Source: Amoebidium appalachense
Taxonomy: Eukaryota; Ichthyosporea
Assembly (NCBI GenBank): GCA_963693365.1
Contig: CAVNZM010000014.1
Coordinates: 2,418,001 to 2,482,000 of the forward strand
Length of the DNA: 64,000 nt
Direction: 5' to 3'
Position numbers and translations under genes: made by a program. The notes under the pieces are model-generated. The model was given only the letters and a program-made list of their open reading frames with translations. It was not told where the DNA came from and made no database searches. Below, in pieces: positions 11,594 through 24,130 of this stretch (positions within the stretch are counted from its first letter, which is position 1; each line of letters begins with the position of its first letter).

Positions 11594-11896
11594 TCACGAG
11601 TTATCCAGTAACAAGTGCATACTGAGATACCTGAACACTGTGTGAAAATCATATAAATACTCAATGTGACGACCAACAGAATTCAACAAAAAGTCTAAAG
11701 TGTTCACATTGCCAGCTAGTGTAGCAGATACCCGGAGGGAAAGAGGTAAAACGCGACATAAAAATTCACACCTATCAACATGCTTGCGATTAAAAAGGTC
11801 AGCACAAAAGTGGCACCAGCGGCGATGAAAACAAGAATTACAGTGCCACTGCACAACTTCCCAGGCAATATCAACATCAGAGCACCATCGAAGGGA
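11594..11896 (-). pseudogene. Tail of a second retroelement ORF, related to the LINE
   Basis: About 100 residues are open on the minus strand before a G run interrupts them. They contain CNSCFHRRWCHFCADLFNRK, then HVDRC and NTLDFLLNSVG, and end in a stop. The order Cys/His pairs, FNR-HI/HV-C, then LDF(I/L)LN and a hydrophobic end is the same as in the LINE tail at 8766-9009, but the sequence has diverged strongly. This suggests a different family of the same retroelement clade. The C35A23 composite tract at 11899-11957 truncates it on the 5' side. Confidence 0.5.
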
Positions 11897-11897
11897 G

Positions 11898-11898
<1 letters not shown>

Positions 11899-11946
<48 letters not shown>

Positions 11947-11957
11947 AAAAAAAAAAA
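11899..11957. repeat. C-run joined directly to A-run
   Basis: About 35 C followed without a break by about 23 A. It is one of at least eight such C(n)A(n) junctions, or their complement T(n)G(n), in this window. Confidence 0.95.
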
Positions 11958-12545
11958 GAAAAACATTATCTATCTACATTTTCTTTACATTGTCTACTTG
12001 ACCTTTCGGCCACACTGGTACAATTCGTGCTTTAAAATCTTATCTTTAAACACAAGTCAATCCGATTGTCCACATACATTGCCTAGCAGTTACAAACTCG
12101 AATAAATGAGGGTGCCCATGTGCTTCCCCTAAGGAGTTAAGACATGCCAGGCTCCAAATTACGTTTAACAAAGAATGATGAAAAAAAAAAAAAAAGAGGA
12201 AGAAACGAGAAAAAAAAAACCAAATTCCACAAATTTTTACACCATTCGCCCTCTCGGCCATGCTGGTACCTCAAGGCAACTGCACGGATGTGTCTATGTG
12301 TGCAATATTGTGGAAGCTCGAGTTGGCATTACGAATGTGTGCATTAGAAACACATCAAACATGCACATGTACTACAAAACAAGGAACAAAAGGGTTGAAA
12401 AAGTTATATATAAAAAAGGTCCCAAGCGTCGGAAACTCTGGATGTCCCTCGCCCACACACACTTAAACACAAAACACACGCAACACACACCCCCACACAC
12501 ACCCCCACACACCTACCCACACACACACGGAGACGCACACAGACC

Positions 12546-14178
12546 TTAGCACAAACACCATTTGTGGTCACCAAGAGCGGCCAAATGTGCGTGTGACGGA
12601 TGTGTTAGACCCCCCTCCTTTGAATTTCCTTGGGCTGCCCTATCCTCAGCCACGCTCCTCTGCACTGCACCGTGAATTTGCGCAAGTGTCAAACCCCCTG
12701 GGCCCTTCAGCTGCGATGCTTTGACGTGTGAGGCTGGTGCTTGTTTCTTGACCTTTCCTTCTTTCTCCTGCGGTTTGCAGGATGACCACATGTGAGAGAT
12801 CTAGAAAACAAGATAGATAGAGACGAGGAACTATGGTAGAATAATATTGTCGACAAGAAAAGAAGTTCACGAACACTAAAAATAGTTGACTTGAACATTA
12901 TAAAAACATTGTAGCTGCCTTGTATCAATCAGGGCACCCCTACTCCCCCTCCCCCCCCCCCTTCCCCCCCCAACCCCCCTCCAGCCCCCCACCCACCCAC
13001 CCACTGTCCCACCCACCCACCCACCCACCCACCCAGCCCCGCCAAAAAAAGAAAAGGAAAAAAAAAGAAAAAGAAAAAGAAAAGGCAACCCACCAGTTTC
13101 AGTAGATGCAGAAGCAATACGTTTGCAGCCGTGCCTATTAGTTTCTGGTCGATTGTGTCTGCGTAGATGGTCCGGGCTAGTTGTAGTGCTGTGGCATGCC
13201 CCTCGTAGGCAAGTGCACCCAAGATCTGTGGGGGTAGAAAGCGTTCGGCACTTGCAAATTATCCCGTATATCAAATATCTCGCAAAAAATTACCCATAGC
13301 CACAATACTTATTGATGTTCATGGGAGCAAGAGATATATTTTTGATATTCAAAGGGCTTTTGGGATATTGTGGTGTTATTCTGGGGTTATTGTACAGAAT
13401 ATTTTAGAAAATTTCGATTTGGTATTCTGGGGCCATCTTTAGGATTTTTTTGCAAGGGCCTAGAAGGGTGTGGGTGGGAGTGAAATGAAGGTGTGGATAT
13501 AACGCACACATGCAGTATAAACGAGTGCAGGAAGAGGGAGCCGAAGTGGTTGGGGTAGAGGAAAACATAAACCCGTGGGCCGCGGCGGAGAGAATTGATA
13601 CATACAAAAAAGAAAATAAAGACCGTGACATACACACACATGCGCAAATGTAAGAAGTGTGTGCAATGCACACATGCGGGGAAAAAAAAAGGGGGGGGGG
13701 GGGGGGGGGGGGGGGTACAGGAGGAGGTAAACGGAAGGGTTTAGGAATGCATGGGCGGAGAAGCACACGGAGAAGGATACATGCAAGCAGATAAACAGGC
13801 CCGTGCAGGAGAGAGCCCGTAATGCACACGGATGTGGCGCTCATATGCATGCACACGTGCGCATGTCCTCAAACAAAGACGGGCAATGGGTCATCCAATA
13901 TCCCCTCCTCCCCTCCACCTCCCCCCTCCCCCCTCCCCCCATCCCCTTTTCCTCCCCCTCCCCCCCCCCCCCCCCCCCCCCCAACCTCCCCTCTCACTCT
14001 CTCCAAGCCCCATGCATCACTGTTACTTCTGCAACATGCAGGCTCCTATGCCTCATCCCCCCCCCCCCCTTCCACCCTACCCCCACCTTTTTCTCTCTCT
14101 TCCTGTGCTTCCCCCTGCCTTCCTCCTTCCTGGACGTGCCTTACACTCAACCCCTTCTTGTCTGCCCAATGCCCCCCC

Positions 14179-14220
<42 letters not shown>

Positions 14221-14514
14221 CCCACCACCACCACCACCACCACCACCACCACCACCACCACCACCACCACCACAAAAAAAATAATAATAAAAATAATAAC
14301 AATAAATAAATAAAACAAAATAAGAAATGAAAAATAAATAAAACAAAAACCTTGCCATTCATGCCCAATAATTGCTCAAACGCCTCCAAGGGCCTATCCA
14401 GCGCATAGGTTAGCATCGTTACAGCAACCACACCTACACGCTCAATCCCCCCCACCCCTCCCCCTCCCGGTACACACACACACACACACACACACACAAC
14501 CAAATTGCGCCCTC

Positions 14515-14592
<78 letters not shown>

Positions 14593-14658
14593 AGCAAATA
14601 TACACACAAACACACATTCCAAAAGGTGCAGCGCGCCCGCGCAAGCACACACACGCGC

Positions 14659-14696
<38 letters not shown>

Positions 14697-14713
14697 CATA
14701 TGACAAACATGAC

Positions 14714-14773
<60 letters not shown>

Positions 14774-15034
14774 ACCCACCCACCCATCCTCCCACACACA
14801 CACACATACCCACAATCCTCACCCGCCTACCCGCCTACCCACCCACCCACCCACCCCCCTCCCCCCCCCCCCCCCCCCCCCCCAAACACACACACACACC
14901 TGGTTGTCACGTGCATGCCTGTGTGCAATGTACTCCTTCAGTCGGGGCATGGCCGGGTGGATGGCATTGCCGTGGCCGGGGTACAAAACGTACGGGTTGA
15001 GGGCCTGAAGACGGGACAGAGATTGCATGTACGC

Positions 15035-15094
<60 letters not shown>

Positions 15095-16926
15095 TGCACG
15101 GGCGTGAGCCTATGTGTTTGTGCGTGTGTGTGTCTCGTTTGTCGGGAAGTGGGAAGGTGGGGGGCGGGGGAGAGGGGGGAGGGGAGGGGGGGGGGGGGGG
15201 AGGGGGGGAAGGGGAGGGGTTGGAGGGGAAGGTTAGCATGTGTTATAAAGTACGAACTACACATTCATAACGGACAATCGCACAATGAAGAGTGCAAACC
15301 ACACATAAGGAGCCTGTATAATAGGAGGGGGAGAGGGGGGAGGCGGAGGGGGGGAGGAGGATCACTCGCATCTTTCCGTGCATGTGCAGGTCAGCCTGGT
15401 GTTTTTTTTTCCCTTTCATGAACCAATGGTGGTAGTTGGGGCAGGGCCGGGTGGTGTGTGTGGGGGGGGGGGGGGGGGGGGGGGGGAGGGGGGGTTGAAT
15501 GCGGAACACAGTACGAAGTACGCATACACGATGAGAAGCATGGTGCAGGACACATGCAAAGGCAAACATTCAAGTATGCAACATCAGCCATGCGCACAGT
15601 ATGCGTCATAAGCTGAGCCCATCCTCAGGGAGGGCCCAAGTCATCAATTGCGTCTGAGTTTCGACCCCTTAACCCGCTTATATGCGACGCTCCAACTCAG
15701 ACAGCAGCATCAACTGAACTTGGGTGGGTCAACCCGTCTTGATCAAAGACGAGCAGGGTTGCTTATGCAAACAAGGTGAGCAAAACGGTGAAGATGTGTG
15801 TGCAAACTAAAGCAGTGCAGCGAAAAACGCGTATGTGCTTACAGATGCACGACACAGAGCAACCATGCCCGGTTGCATGGGGAGGGGGGGGGGGGGGGGG
15901 GGGGGGGGGCAGACTTAGTAAATGTGTAAGGGACTAAATCACCCAGTTTTATGGCCGAATCGCAACCCTAAGGGGCCTGGTGGTGGTGGTGGTGGGGAAA
16001 TCCGCCACCTGAAGGGAGAGGGGGGAGAAAGAGGGGGGGAGGAGGGGGGAGGGGGGGAGGGGGGGGGGGGGGGGGGGGCAGTAACCTGAGGTCCTCGAAG
16101 ACTACGGTGCTGTTGTCTCCGAGCACACAGTCACCAGTGAAGATTGCATTCTCTTCATCCAGCCAGAGACTCACGTGATCCTTACTGCAGGCGGGAAAAA
16201 AGGTTAGAAGGTATACCATGAAGGGTTGAGGGAACAGTCGAAACGAGGGATGTAAGAAGAGAGTTAAAAAGTTTGGTAAGCAATAAACCAAGGAGTAAGA
16301 AAAAATACCTTTAAGGGCTAGAAAGAATGTTACAAAGTACAGTAAGAAAGCTTACAAAAGGGTTCTAAAAAGAAAAAGGAATATGGTCTAAAAAGCACAC
16401 CCTTTTTTTCAGGTAAAAATAAGGTTAAAGAAACGTGCATGTAATATGGAGAGGAAACATAAGGTGCAGAGGAATGCTAGTATGAGGCACGAGTGCACCC
16501 TCATTAGGCAAAAAGAAAAACAACCACGCTTTCCTTTACTCCTCTCCCTCCTCCCACACGCATACAACCCAGACGTTGTGCATTCAAACGGACCGAAAGT
16601 AGGGGGCACGGGGATTTGGTGGGGGAGGGGGGAGGGGGGAGGGGGGAGGGGGGAGGGGGGAGGGGGGAGAAAGTTGTGTACGTGTGACCAGGGGGAGGTG
16701 GCGGGGGGTGGGGGGGGTCTGTACGTGTGACCGGGAGTACAGATGGTTTTCAGTGTTGCTCCCTTCACCGACAACACGTTCCCCTCCGTCAAAGCATTGA
16801 AATGAGCTTGGGCCGCTGGTCGTGACGCTGTGCGGTCTGGAAAGTACTTGTGGACTTTGGTGTCTCGGCTCCCAATGGCTTTGATTGCTTGCGCTACACC
16901 GCCCATGTGATCCTGTGCACGGTGAA

Positions 16927-17019
<93 letters not shown>

Positions 17020-17950
17020 TTGTTGGGGGGGGGGGGGGGGGGGGGCAGGCTGGGCGCGGGGGGAGGGGGGTGGAGGGGGGACGGTGTGTTTGTTGTGTGC
17101 TGCATGAGAGGGGTTCCGGAAAAGGGGGGGGAGGGGGGGGGGGGGGGGGGAGGGGGAAGGACTGTGTTCGTATTTGTTCTTGTGTGTGAGGACAAGGGGG
17201 TTGGGGGAAGAGGTGCACTGGGGTGGTAGGGGGGAAAGGGGAGGTCATAGTGCATTTTTGTGAGAAATGTAACGGGAGAAGGGGGAGGAGGGGGGGGGGG
17301 GGGGGATATGTAAATTCGAACAAAGTCGGTTTTTAGAAAGAAAAACAAAATCGTGTGCAAAAGCAAAAGAAATGCATCGGCCGGGAATCGAACCCGGGTC
17401 TCCCGCGTGGCAGGCGAGAATTATACCACTAAACCACCGATGCTTCATGTATGAGAGTGTGGGCCCACCTCCCTTAACAGTAAAAAAAACAACAACATGG
17501 ATAATAGTGGAAACTTGTTGGGGAATATATGTATGCTTACTTCAGGCCTGTAATGTGTGATTTGATGTATGTGTGGGCGCCTGTGTACGTGTCTGATGGA
17601 GTGAGGGGGAAGGAGTGAGGGAGTAGGGAGGGGGGGGGGGGGGGGGGGAGTTGGAAGGAGGCTGGGGACAGAGCGGCAGGGGAAGTGAGAAGGGGGTGAG
17701 GAACGGAGATGGGGTGGGTGGGTGAGTGGAGAGCGGGAAAGGAGGGGAATAGGGAGGTGGAGAGTGAGCAGCGAGGGGGTTGGGGGGGTGGGGGGGGGGG
17801 GGGGAGGAGACTAGGGAGAGGGAAGGGCCAAAAGCAAGTCACACCCAAACACACACCCATCAACAAGCTTTTCTGCCTTTCCTACCGAAAAAATTGTGAA
17901 GGCATGGAATAACAGGGGAGCAGGGGTGGCGGTGGTGGTGGTGGTGGTAG

Positions 17951-17990
<40 letters not shown>

Positions 17991-18109
17991 AGAGAGCAAA
18001 ACGTTAAGAAAAAAATGGAACTCCGAATTTATTTGGCTATATTAGAAGAAGAAGCCGTGCCGCAAAACCTCAAAGCTGGTTTGACCGGTGCTAGTAACGA
18101 GACAGGGGG

Positions 18110-18153
<44 letters not shown>

Positions 18154-18296
18154 ACCAACAGAGCACAAAGTACTAGTGCATAAATCATGACGGAGAAAAC
18201 AAACCACATTTGCACACACAACAAACACAAAAGAAGACGTAAGGGAAAAAGAACAGCGCCACAGTATGCATCATTCGTAAAGCCCGTCCTCGGCAT

Positions 18297-18329
<33 letters not shown>

Positions 18330-18470
18330 TAAAGGGTGGACGGGTTTAGACACGCTGGTCGAGAGCTTACTTTCCTCTCTCAATATTCTTCCCTTTCATT
18401 ACTCCTTTCTTTCCTCCCCCCTATTTTTGGGAAGGGGGGGCGGGGTGGTGAGAGAGAGAGAGAGAGAGAG

Positions 18471-18504
<34 letters not shown>

Positions 18505-18953
18505 GGGGGTAAGGGAGGGAAGAAGGGGGCCGAGGACGTGTAGAAAGGTAGGGAGGAAGGAACGGGGGGGGGGGGGGGGGGAGGGGTTGTGGTACGTGCT
18601 CTTAGTGTGTGTGTGTGTGGGAGGAGGGAGGGAAGGGGATGGATGGGAGGGGGGTTTGGGGGGAGAGGGGGAGCGGAGGGAGATTGGGGGGGGGGGAGGG
18701 ATAGTACCTTGTGCCAGTGGGTGATGATAATATCTGTGAGCATCGATCCCCCAGCCATTTGCATGGCCTCAACGAGTCGCTGATCATATCCATCCTCCCC
18801 ACCACCCGTGTCAACCAAGATCTTTTCAGACCCTGTTCCCAGTAGGTAGGTGTTTGTTCCTGTGTTTGAAAAGGTGTTTAGTTGAGTTGGGTGGTCTTGG
18901 TAAATATACTTTTCCCCTCTCCCTTCCAGATCCCTTTTTTCCTTTCCCCCCCC

Positions 18954-19008
<55 letters not shown>

Positions 19009-20254
19009 CACCACCACCATCACCACCACCCCACTCATCCTCACGATTGTATAGCCAAATACGGGCAACCGTTCCATCCCCCGCACACTCACAAATGCCA
19101 GCATTGCAGCCAGGAAGCAAGAAATAACCAAAACGACCAATAATCCAACAGAACTAAGTCTCTCCATCCCTCTACACACATCCCTCCCTCCCTCCCCTCA
19201 TTCCCTTCCCCCTCCCCCCTTCCTCCCTCCCTTCCTCCCTTCCTCCCTCCCTCCCTCACCCCCAGTCTCCCTCTACCTCCGGTCTCCATCCCGTCATCCC
19301 TCCCCTCTCTTTCGCTCCTACTCCTTTTTTCCTCCATTCCCTCCCTCTCCGCCCTGCCCTTTGGCCCCATCCTCCACACAATCCCTCTCTCCCTCCCTCC
19401 GTCCCTCACTCTCCTCCCCCCAAATCACATTCTCCGTCTCGTTCCATCTCTCCTTTCTCTCACTCGACCAATCAACCTGCCCGATCACCCCCTCCCCTCG
19501 CTGCAAGGCACGATCAAAGCACCCGATAATCCGACAGGACGATGTCTATCCATCACACTCCCCAATCCCTCCCTCCCTTGCACACCCCCCTCCCCCCCCC
19601 CCCCCCAAAAAAAAAAAAAAAAAAAAAAAAAAAAACACTTCCTTCCTCCCTCCCTCATTCCATTTCGATCTCTCTCACTCTCCCTCTCTTCCCCTCCTCT
19701 CTCTCTATACCTCCATTCTCTCTCTCTCCCCCTCCCCCTCCCTCCCTCCCTCCCTCCCTCCCTGTCTCTCTCCCCCCCAACCCCCTCCTCCCCTCTCCCC
19801 CGGCCTACTCCTCTCTTTCCTTTCCTTCCTCTCCAACCTCCACCCACATCCTCCCCACCCTCCCCAATCTTTCACGCTCCCACACTCCCTTCCGACCTCC
19901 ATCCGTCCCTCTCTCCCTCCCAATCTTATTCTCTCTCTCTTTTCGATCTCTCCTTTCTCTCACTCGACCAGCCAACCTACCCCATCACCCCCACCCTTCT
20001 TTGTTGGCCCCCTCCAACTCCACCCCCTTTCCTCCTATGTGGAAAGCTTGAAACTCCACCACCGTGATTCTGTGCCAGTCTCTTTCTCTCTCTCTCTCTC
20101 CCCCCCTCTCCCCCCCCCCCCCCCCTTCCCCCTCCCCCTCCCCCTCTCCCTCTTCCTCTCTCCCTCTCTCCCCATCCCTCTCCCTCTCCCTCCCTTGCTC
20201 CCTCCCTCCCTCCCTCCCTCTCGCTCTCCCTCCCCCCCTCTATCACTCTCCCTG

Positions 20255-20295
<41 letters not shown>

Positions 20296-20927
20296 CCCCC
20301 CCCCCCTCTCTCTCTCCCCCCCCCCCCCTCTCTCTCTTTCTCTCTCTCCCCTCCCCCTCTCCCTCTCCCTCTCCCTCCCTCTCCCTCTCCCGCTCCCTCT
20401 ATCTCGCTCCCCATCTCCCTCCCCTTTTCCCCCTTCCCATTCGTGCTCCCCCCTCTCTTTCCCCCACTGCTCCCCATCCGTGCCCCCCCGTCCCCCTCCT
20501 CCCCCCGCCCCCCGTTCCACCCGTTGCCACCTGTTCACCATCCATTCCTTCCCTCTACGCCTCACTGCCCCATCCCTTCCTCGTGGCCCCACCGTCCACT
20601 TGCACGTCCCAAACCCCCCTTGCTTCCCCCCAGACCCTCCCTCTCTCCCCCCCCTCCCCCTCCCCCTCCCTCCCCCTCCTCCACTTCCCCTCCCTCCCTC
20701 CCCTTCCCCAACCGCTCCCTCTCCTAAGGAGAAGCTAAACCTCTACCATGTTGTTAATGGGCAGTATTCGTGGTAACAATTCCGAAAGATGGAACTCAAT
20801 TTTGGTGGAGCTTACCCTGCAAGGTGAAAGGGCCAGGGTTGAGTGCCAGCACACGGACCACAGTTTGAGACAGGCGTTCAACTGGTTGGTTGGAGGGTGG
20901 GTCAATGTTGCGAACTGCCAGAACCGA
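12546..20927 (-). CDS. LACTB2: LACTB2-like metallo-beta-lactamase fold hydrolase/endoribonuclease, split gene
   Basis: Exons on the minus strand, in order: 20927-20816, 18859-18708, 16912-16725, 16184-16086, 15035-14900, 13225-13094 and 12767-12546. All are in phase (347 codons with stop). The product begins [20 protein letters not shown] and continues [10 protein letters not shown]. Metal-site motifs are THWHKDH (split between exons), PGHT, FTGDC and YPGHG. It ends with the family's winged-helix part ([29 protein letters not shown]). The spacing follows LACTB2, known in animals as a mitochondrial single-strand endoribonuclease. A ~65-residue tail extends beyond the usual end. A first exon at 23119-23256 is possible and annotated separately. 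One intron hosts a tRNA-Gly gene; the intron 20815-18860 is almost entirely purine on the sense strand. Catalytic residues are intact, so the gene looks functional. Confidence 0.93.
13226..14899 (-). repeat. LACTB2 intron of (GT)n, G-run and GGT repeats on the sense strand
   Basis: On the transcribed strand this intron starts GTGTGTGTGTG, then a G-run and GGGT units. Several (GT)n blocks follow (plus-strand CA arrays at 14517-14586, 14677-14696 and 14713-14772), then (GGT)n (14222-14272) and a G-run. It ends in ordinary unique sequence with a TTTCTACCCCCACAG acceptor. Open frames inside it (Val-Cys and Gly/Trp runs) are not genes. Confidence 0.85.
17365..17368 (-). terminator. Pol III T4 terminator of the tRNA-Gly gene
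   Basis: On the minus strand the tRNA discriminator base is followed by TTTC and then TTTT, a minimal RNA polymerase III stop. It suggests the tRNA is transcribed independently of its host intron. Confidence 0.6.
17373..17443 (-). tRNA. tRNA-Gly (anticodon GCC)
   Basis: A 71-nt cloverleaf without intron. The acceptor stem is GCATCGG/CCGATGC with discriminator A, the D arm carries the A box TGGTTTAGTGG, and the anticodon loop is CTGCCAC (GCC). The T arm is CCGGGTTCGATTCCCGG with a perfect B box. The match to canonical eukaryotic tRNA-Gly(GCC) is very close. It lies inside the LACTB2 intron 18707-16913, on the same strand as the host gene. CCA is not encoded, as expected for a nuclear tRNA. 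Confidence 0.98.
19150..20730. repeat. 1.6-kb pyrimidine-rich tract (purine on LACTB2 sense strand)
   Basis: C/T make up nearly all of the plus strand from about 19150 to 20730, as mixed CCCT, CTCT and TCCC units plus C- and A-runs at 19588-19635. The tract fills most of the first firm LACTB2 intron. Long Ser/Pro/Leu frames and their Arg/Glu/Gly mirror are compositional artefacts. Confidence 0.95.
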
Positions 20928-23118
20928 CTGTGTGCATGCTTGGGCAAGTTACTACTTGCTGACGCAAAGAAAAAGAGAAAAACAACCGGGGCACTCAACA
21001 GCCCGGTTCAGGCTGTTGGGCACAATACAAGCAAGCTGTGAACATACAACCGCATCAAAGTCCGAAGTAACGAGGTCGGGTTTTCACGTACTTGGTGGCA
21101 GTCTACGAGCAGTTGCCGACATTTTTTCTATGAAACACTGTGAAACGGAAAGTGTGACCTGGGTCGTCGGCAGATGTTTACAGCAAGTCTTTACACAAAG
21201 TCTGTTTGGTCAAGTTCACCGGCTATCGATATCACACGAGGCCACACTGTGCATATATGCACTGGTATCAGACTGACAGTTCTGCCGAACTGCTCACATA
21301 TCATTGGGTTGTTCCAAGTAGCTACTGTATGTTGTAGTGTGTCGGACTCACTCAACGTTGTGATCACAACCCTACAAATTTGGTACTACTGTTGTGCTTA
21401 TAGAACCTACATCATTCGGTTACATGTGCACAGGAAAGTTGGACTACTTTGGTTGTTGGCTTTTTTCGTGGTCGACGTTCTGGGAATATATGCATCTAGA
21501 GCCTGGCAAAGAGAATTATAACTACAAATGAACAAGTAAATACTGCGGTTGTGTCTATGGTATTCCAGCACATGCATAGTCATGGTAATGAGACTTGCAA
21601 ACCCTTGTACAAACTCGGAAGACTCCAAACGTGTCGCATGAAAGTGACACCACGTTTACTGCAAACGCGCCCGCCAGTTCTCACAGCCTGTCCTGTGGGA
21701 CTTTGCTGTTTTGTGCAAACCGTGTTACAGTTGAAGTGACAAGCAGAATACACAGGATGTTGAGAATCGACCATTATTTGAGCTCGAGCTCTTGAACTTT
21801 ATTGAACTCACTTGCAGCCCCATCCTGGGGCAGCTTGTAGAGTTGGCATTGTGTTTTTCCATAAACAGCCCAGCATACGATAACTACATACGATAACTAC
21901 AAGTCAAATATGCGTCTACTTGCGAAAGTTTACAGAGTGACAGAGAAAATACCAGAGACTGCAAGAAACTCAAACCACAGTACACCAGGAACCCTAGTAC
22001 TTCTACACACGCCTAGTTTTACCGGTCTGTTCCAAGGCTGACGCAGGATTGTTGAAGGACCGTATTTGTTCAAAAGCCACCCAATGATAGGCTATCACAA
22101 ACACGTTGTGTTTGTGTAGACGATCGCTGGGGGTGGAGCTCAGCACCCGGACCCTACCCCTTAGCCTCCCGTGGGAGAATGGCGGGGCCGCTGGTGGGTC
22201 CAGGACCTTGCTCCGGTAAAACTCGAAGTAAGCATTTGATTGCTCGAAGGAAGCACATCGACGTAAGCTGCAGAAAACTAAGGTGAGTGCCACAACAAAA
22301 CTAGTGTACACCCATGTGAGTAGCCCAATGTTCCAAACAGCTAAGTTAACGGTTCGGAAGCTCTTCCATCCATCATATGCGTCACTATGTATCACAACTA
22401 CTCAGGAAGCAAAAAAAATTGCCTAGAGACGACAGAACAAGACAACAAGTTTCTATTCGAAGTTCTTTATAAGACGAGAGACCGTGAGGATGCTATCATC
22501 CTTGCACCAAGCAAAACCAGCCGGGAGGAATCACGGACACTGTGCTGGACACAAAAGCACAAAGAATTGCAGCAAAGGAGTCACCAAACCTCATTAGCGC
22601 AAAGGCACAATAAGTGACCGCCCAACTTCTTGTCCAGGTTAAGTTAGCAAAATCCCGTGAAAGTATTTTAGGTAGTCAAGTAACATAAGGAACTTGTAAA
22701 AGTAACAAAGTAGAAAGAACGAGGTCGAGTGAAGGTCTAAAAGGACTTCTGGAGCCTTACCGTCATATCGCCACCCAAGGCTTCTGCCGAGAATGAATTT
22801 TCGAAGTAAGCGGCTTATTGCTCCCCCCGAAGAAGGAGCGCACTCGCCAGCGTCCGACCACGAACGCTAGGCATGGCAACCGACCAGCCTGAAGAGCAGC
22901 CCGCCTGCGAGCAAAGAACGAGAAGGCTTATGTTAAAACCAATAGCGAGACTTGTTTTCAAACTAAGAAGTTATCTTTCAGTAGCCTAAAGAGCCACACG
23001 AGGAGTTGAATAAGAAACCCACACAATTCCCTGAAACGGAAATGTAAAACAGTATCCAGCACAGCCACGTGGCACACTGAGACACAAACAAAAAGCCCCT
23101 GCAGGAATTCCCACTCAC
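20928..23118. other. Non-repetitive DNA, probably LACTB2 5' intron
   Basis: This is one of the few long stretches without microsatellites. Frames of 60-130 codons exist on both strands, for example 22003-22395 minus with one hydrophobic segment, but none shows a family motif. A donor-like GTAAGG follows 22764 on the minus strand. Two short segments around 22200-22245 and 22795-22840 share GAGCAAT then GCTTACTTCGA. Confidence 0.4.
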
Positions 23119-23256
23119 CAAAAACCTGGCTGGCTGGCCCGCAGACGGCGTCGGCGCCCTGCTTCCCCTCTTAGCGCACTCGAAAGAGTGCGATAGCGAG
23201 GCCGCTTCTTGGAAGCAGTGCCAAAACGAGGGCCCATCACAGAGCGCCGACGCCAT
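23119..23256 (-). CDS. Candidate first coding exon of LACTB2
   Basis: On the minus strand, ATG in good context (ACAACATGG) opens 46 codons, MASALCDGPS to PARFL, ending in a consensus GTGAGT donor in phase 0. That phase fits the acceptor at 20927 (GCACACAG), and the next firm LACTB2 exon has no start codon of its own. The peptide has no conserved motif. The link across a 2.2-kb intron is inference; another small exon could lie between, or this could be a separate gene. Confidence 0.4.
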
Positions 23257-23989
23257 GTTGTCTCCCCGAAGTGGAATAGACGCATGGGTGTAGTTGTCGG
23301 TTTCGTGTGAAGTGCAAAGGATGTTGGCCGTGTAGAGCGTTTTTATACTAACGGATTTTTGAGCCAAAAGAACAGGCAGAGCAATGCAAAACCAAGTTGT
23401 GGGATGGATTGGCCATAACACGCAAACATGGAGGCAATTTATAGTTCAGATTTTTTTTATAGATATCTTATTTATGTTACTCTTTAAAACAACTGCTTTT
23501 AATTCGATTTTTTTCTGCTCCATATAATTTGGCTTTATACCTGTTGTGTAGCGCTTGTGCTCTCCTCGCCTACGGCGCTGGCATTGCTAACTTGTTCAAA
23601 ACTTTTACCCACTTCAAGGACTGGGATGACCACCAAGTAAAATCTTTGTTTGCTTGCCATATTTAGCAAGTGGGATGTCGATTCCAAGGCTACAGCCAAT
23701 CGAAATGGCATTACGTAATCCAGAACAGGACTCCGAGTCTCCGGCGGTGCGCGCCTGCCCGGACCGTGCCGCCCAGCCCAAGCCCATCAGGTGTTGAGGT
23801 CTCCTTTTACACTCCTTCACGGGATCTAACAGCACCACACGTGATAGAAGGCCTTACCTGCGCCAGCGGCTGTGACTGCGCAGGGAGCCTCGTAGAGCGC
23901 TGGTATCTCAACACGTCGCACGACTTTCGACCAAATAGCGCTAAGCAGAGCCGCTACCGGGGCGGCAGAACATACGTCCCAAGCATGCA

Positions 23990-24042
23990 CGCATACACAC
24001 ACACGCACGCACGCACACGCACACACACGCACACACACGCAC

Positions 24043-24130
<88 letters not shown>

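Noticed and set aside
14346-14440. Minus-strand frame with [20 protein letters not shown] as a LACTB2 exon
   Set aside because: Exon 15035-14900 joins exon 13225-13094 directly (ARDNQ to ILGAL), exactly as in the family, leaving this piece intronic.
19040-19180. Hydrophobic frame [20 protein letters not shown] as the LACTB2 N-terminus
   Set aside because: The true conserved segment PVERLSQ...NPGPFTLQ was found at 20816-20927 with a matching splice phase, so this frame lies inside the intron.
20064-20738. Ser/Pro/Leu-rich and Arg/Glu/Gly-rich protein genes on opposite strands
   Set aside because: Mirror-image artefacts of the CT/GA tract; the stretch lies inside a LACTB2 intron.
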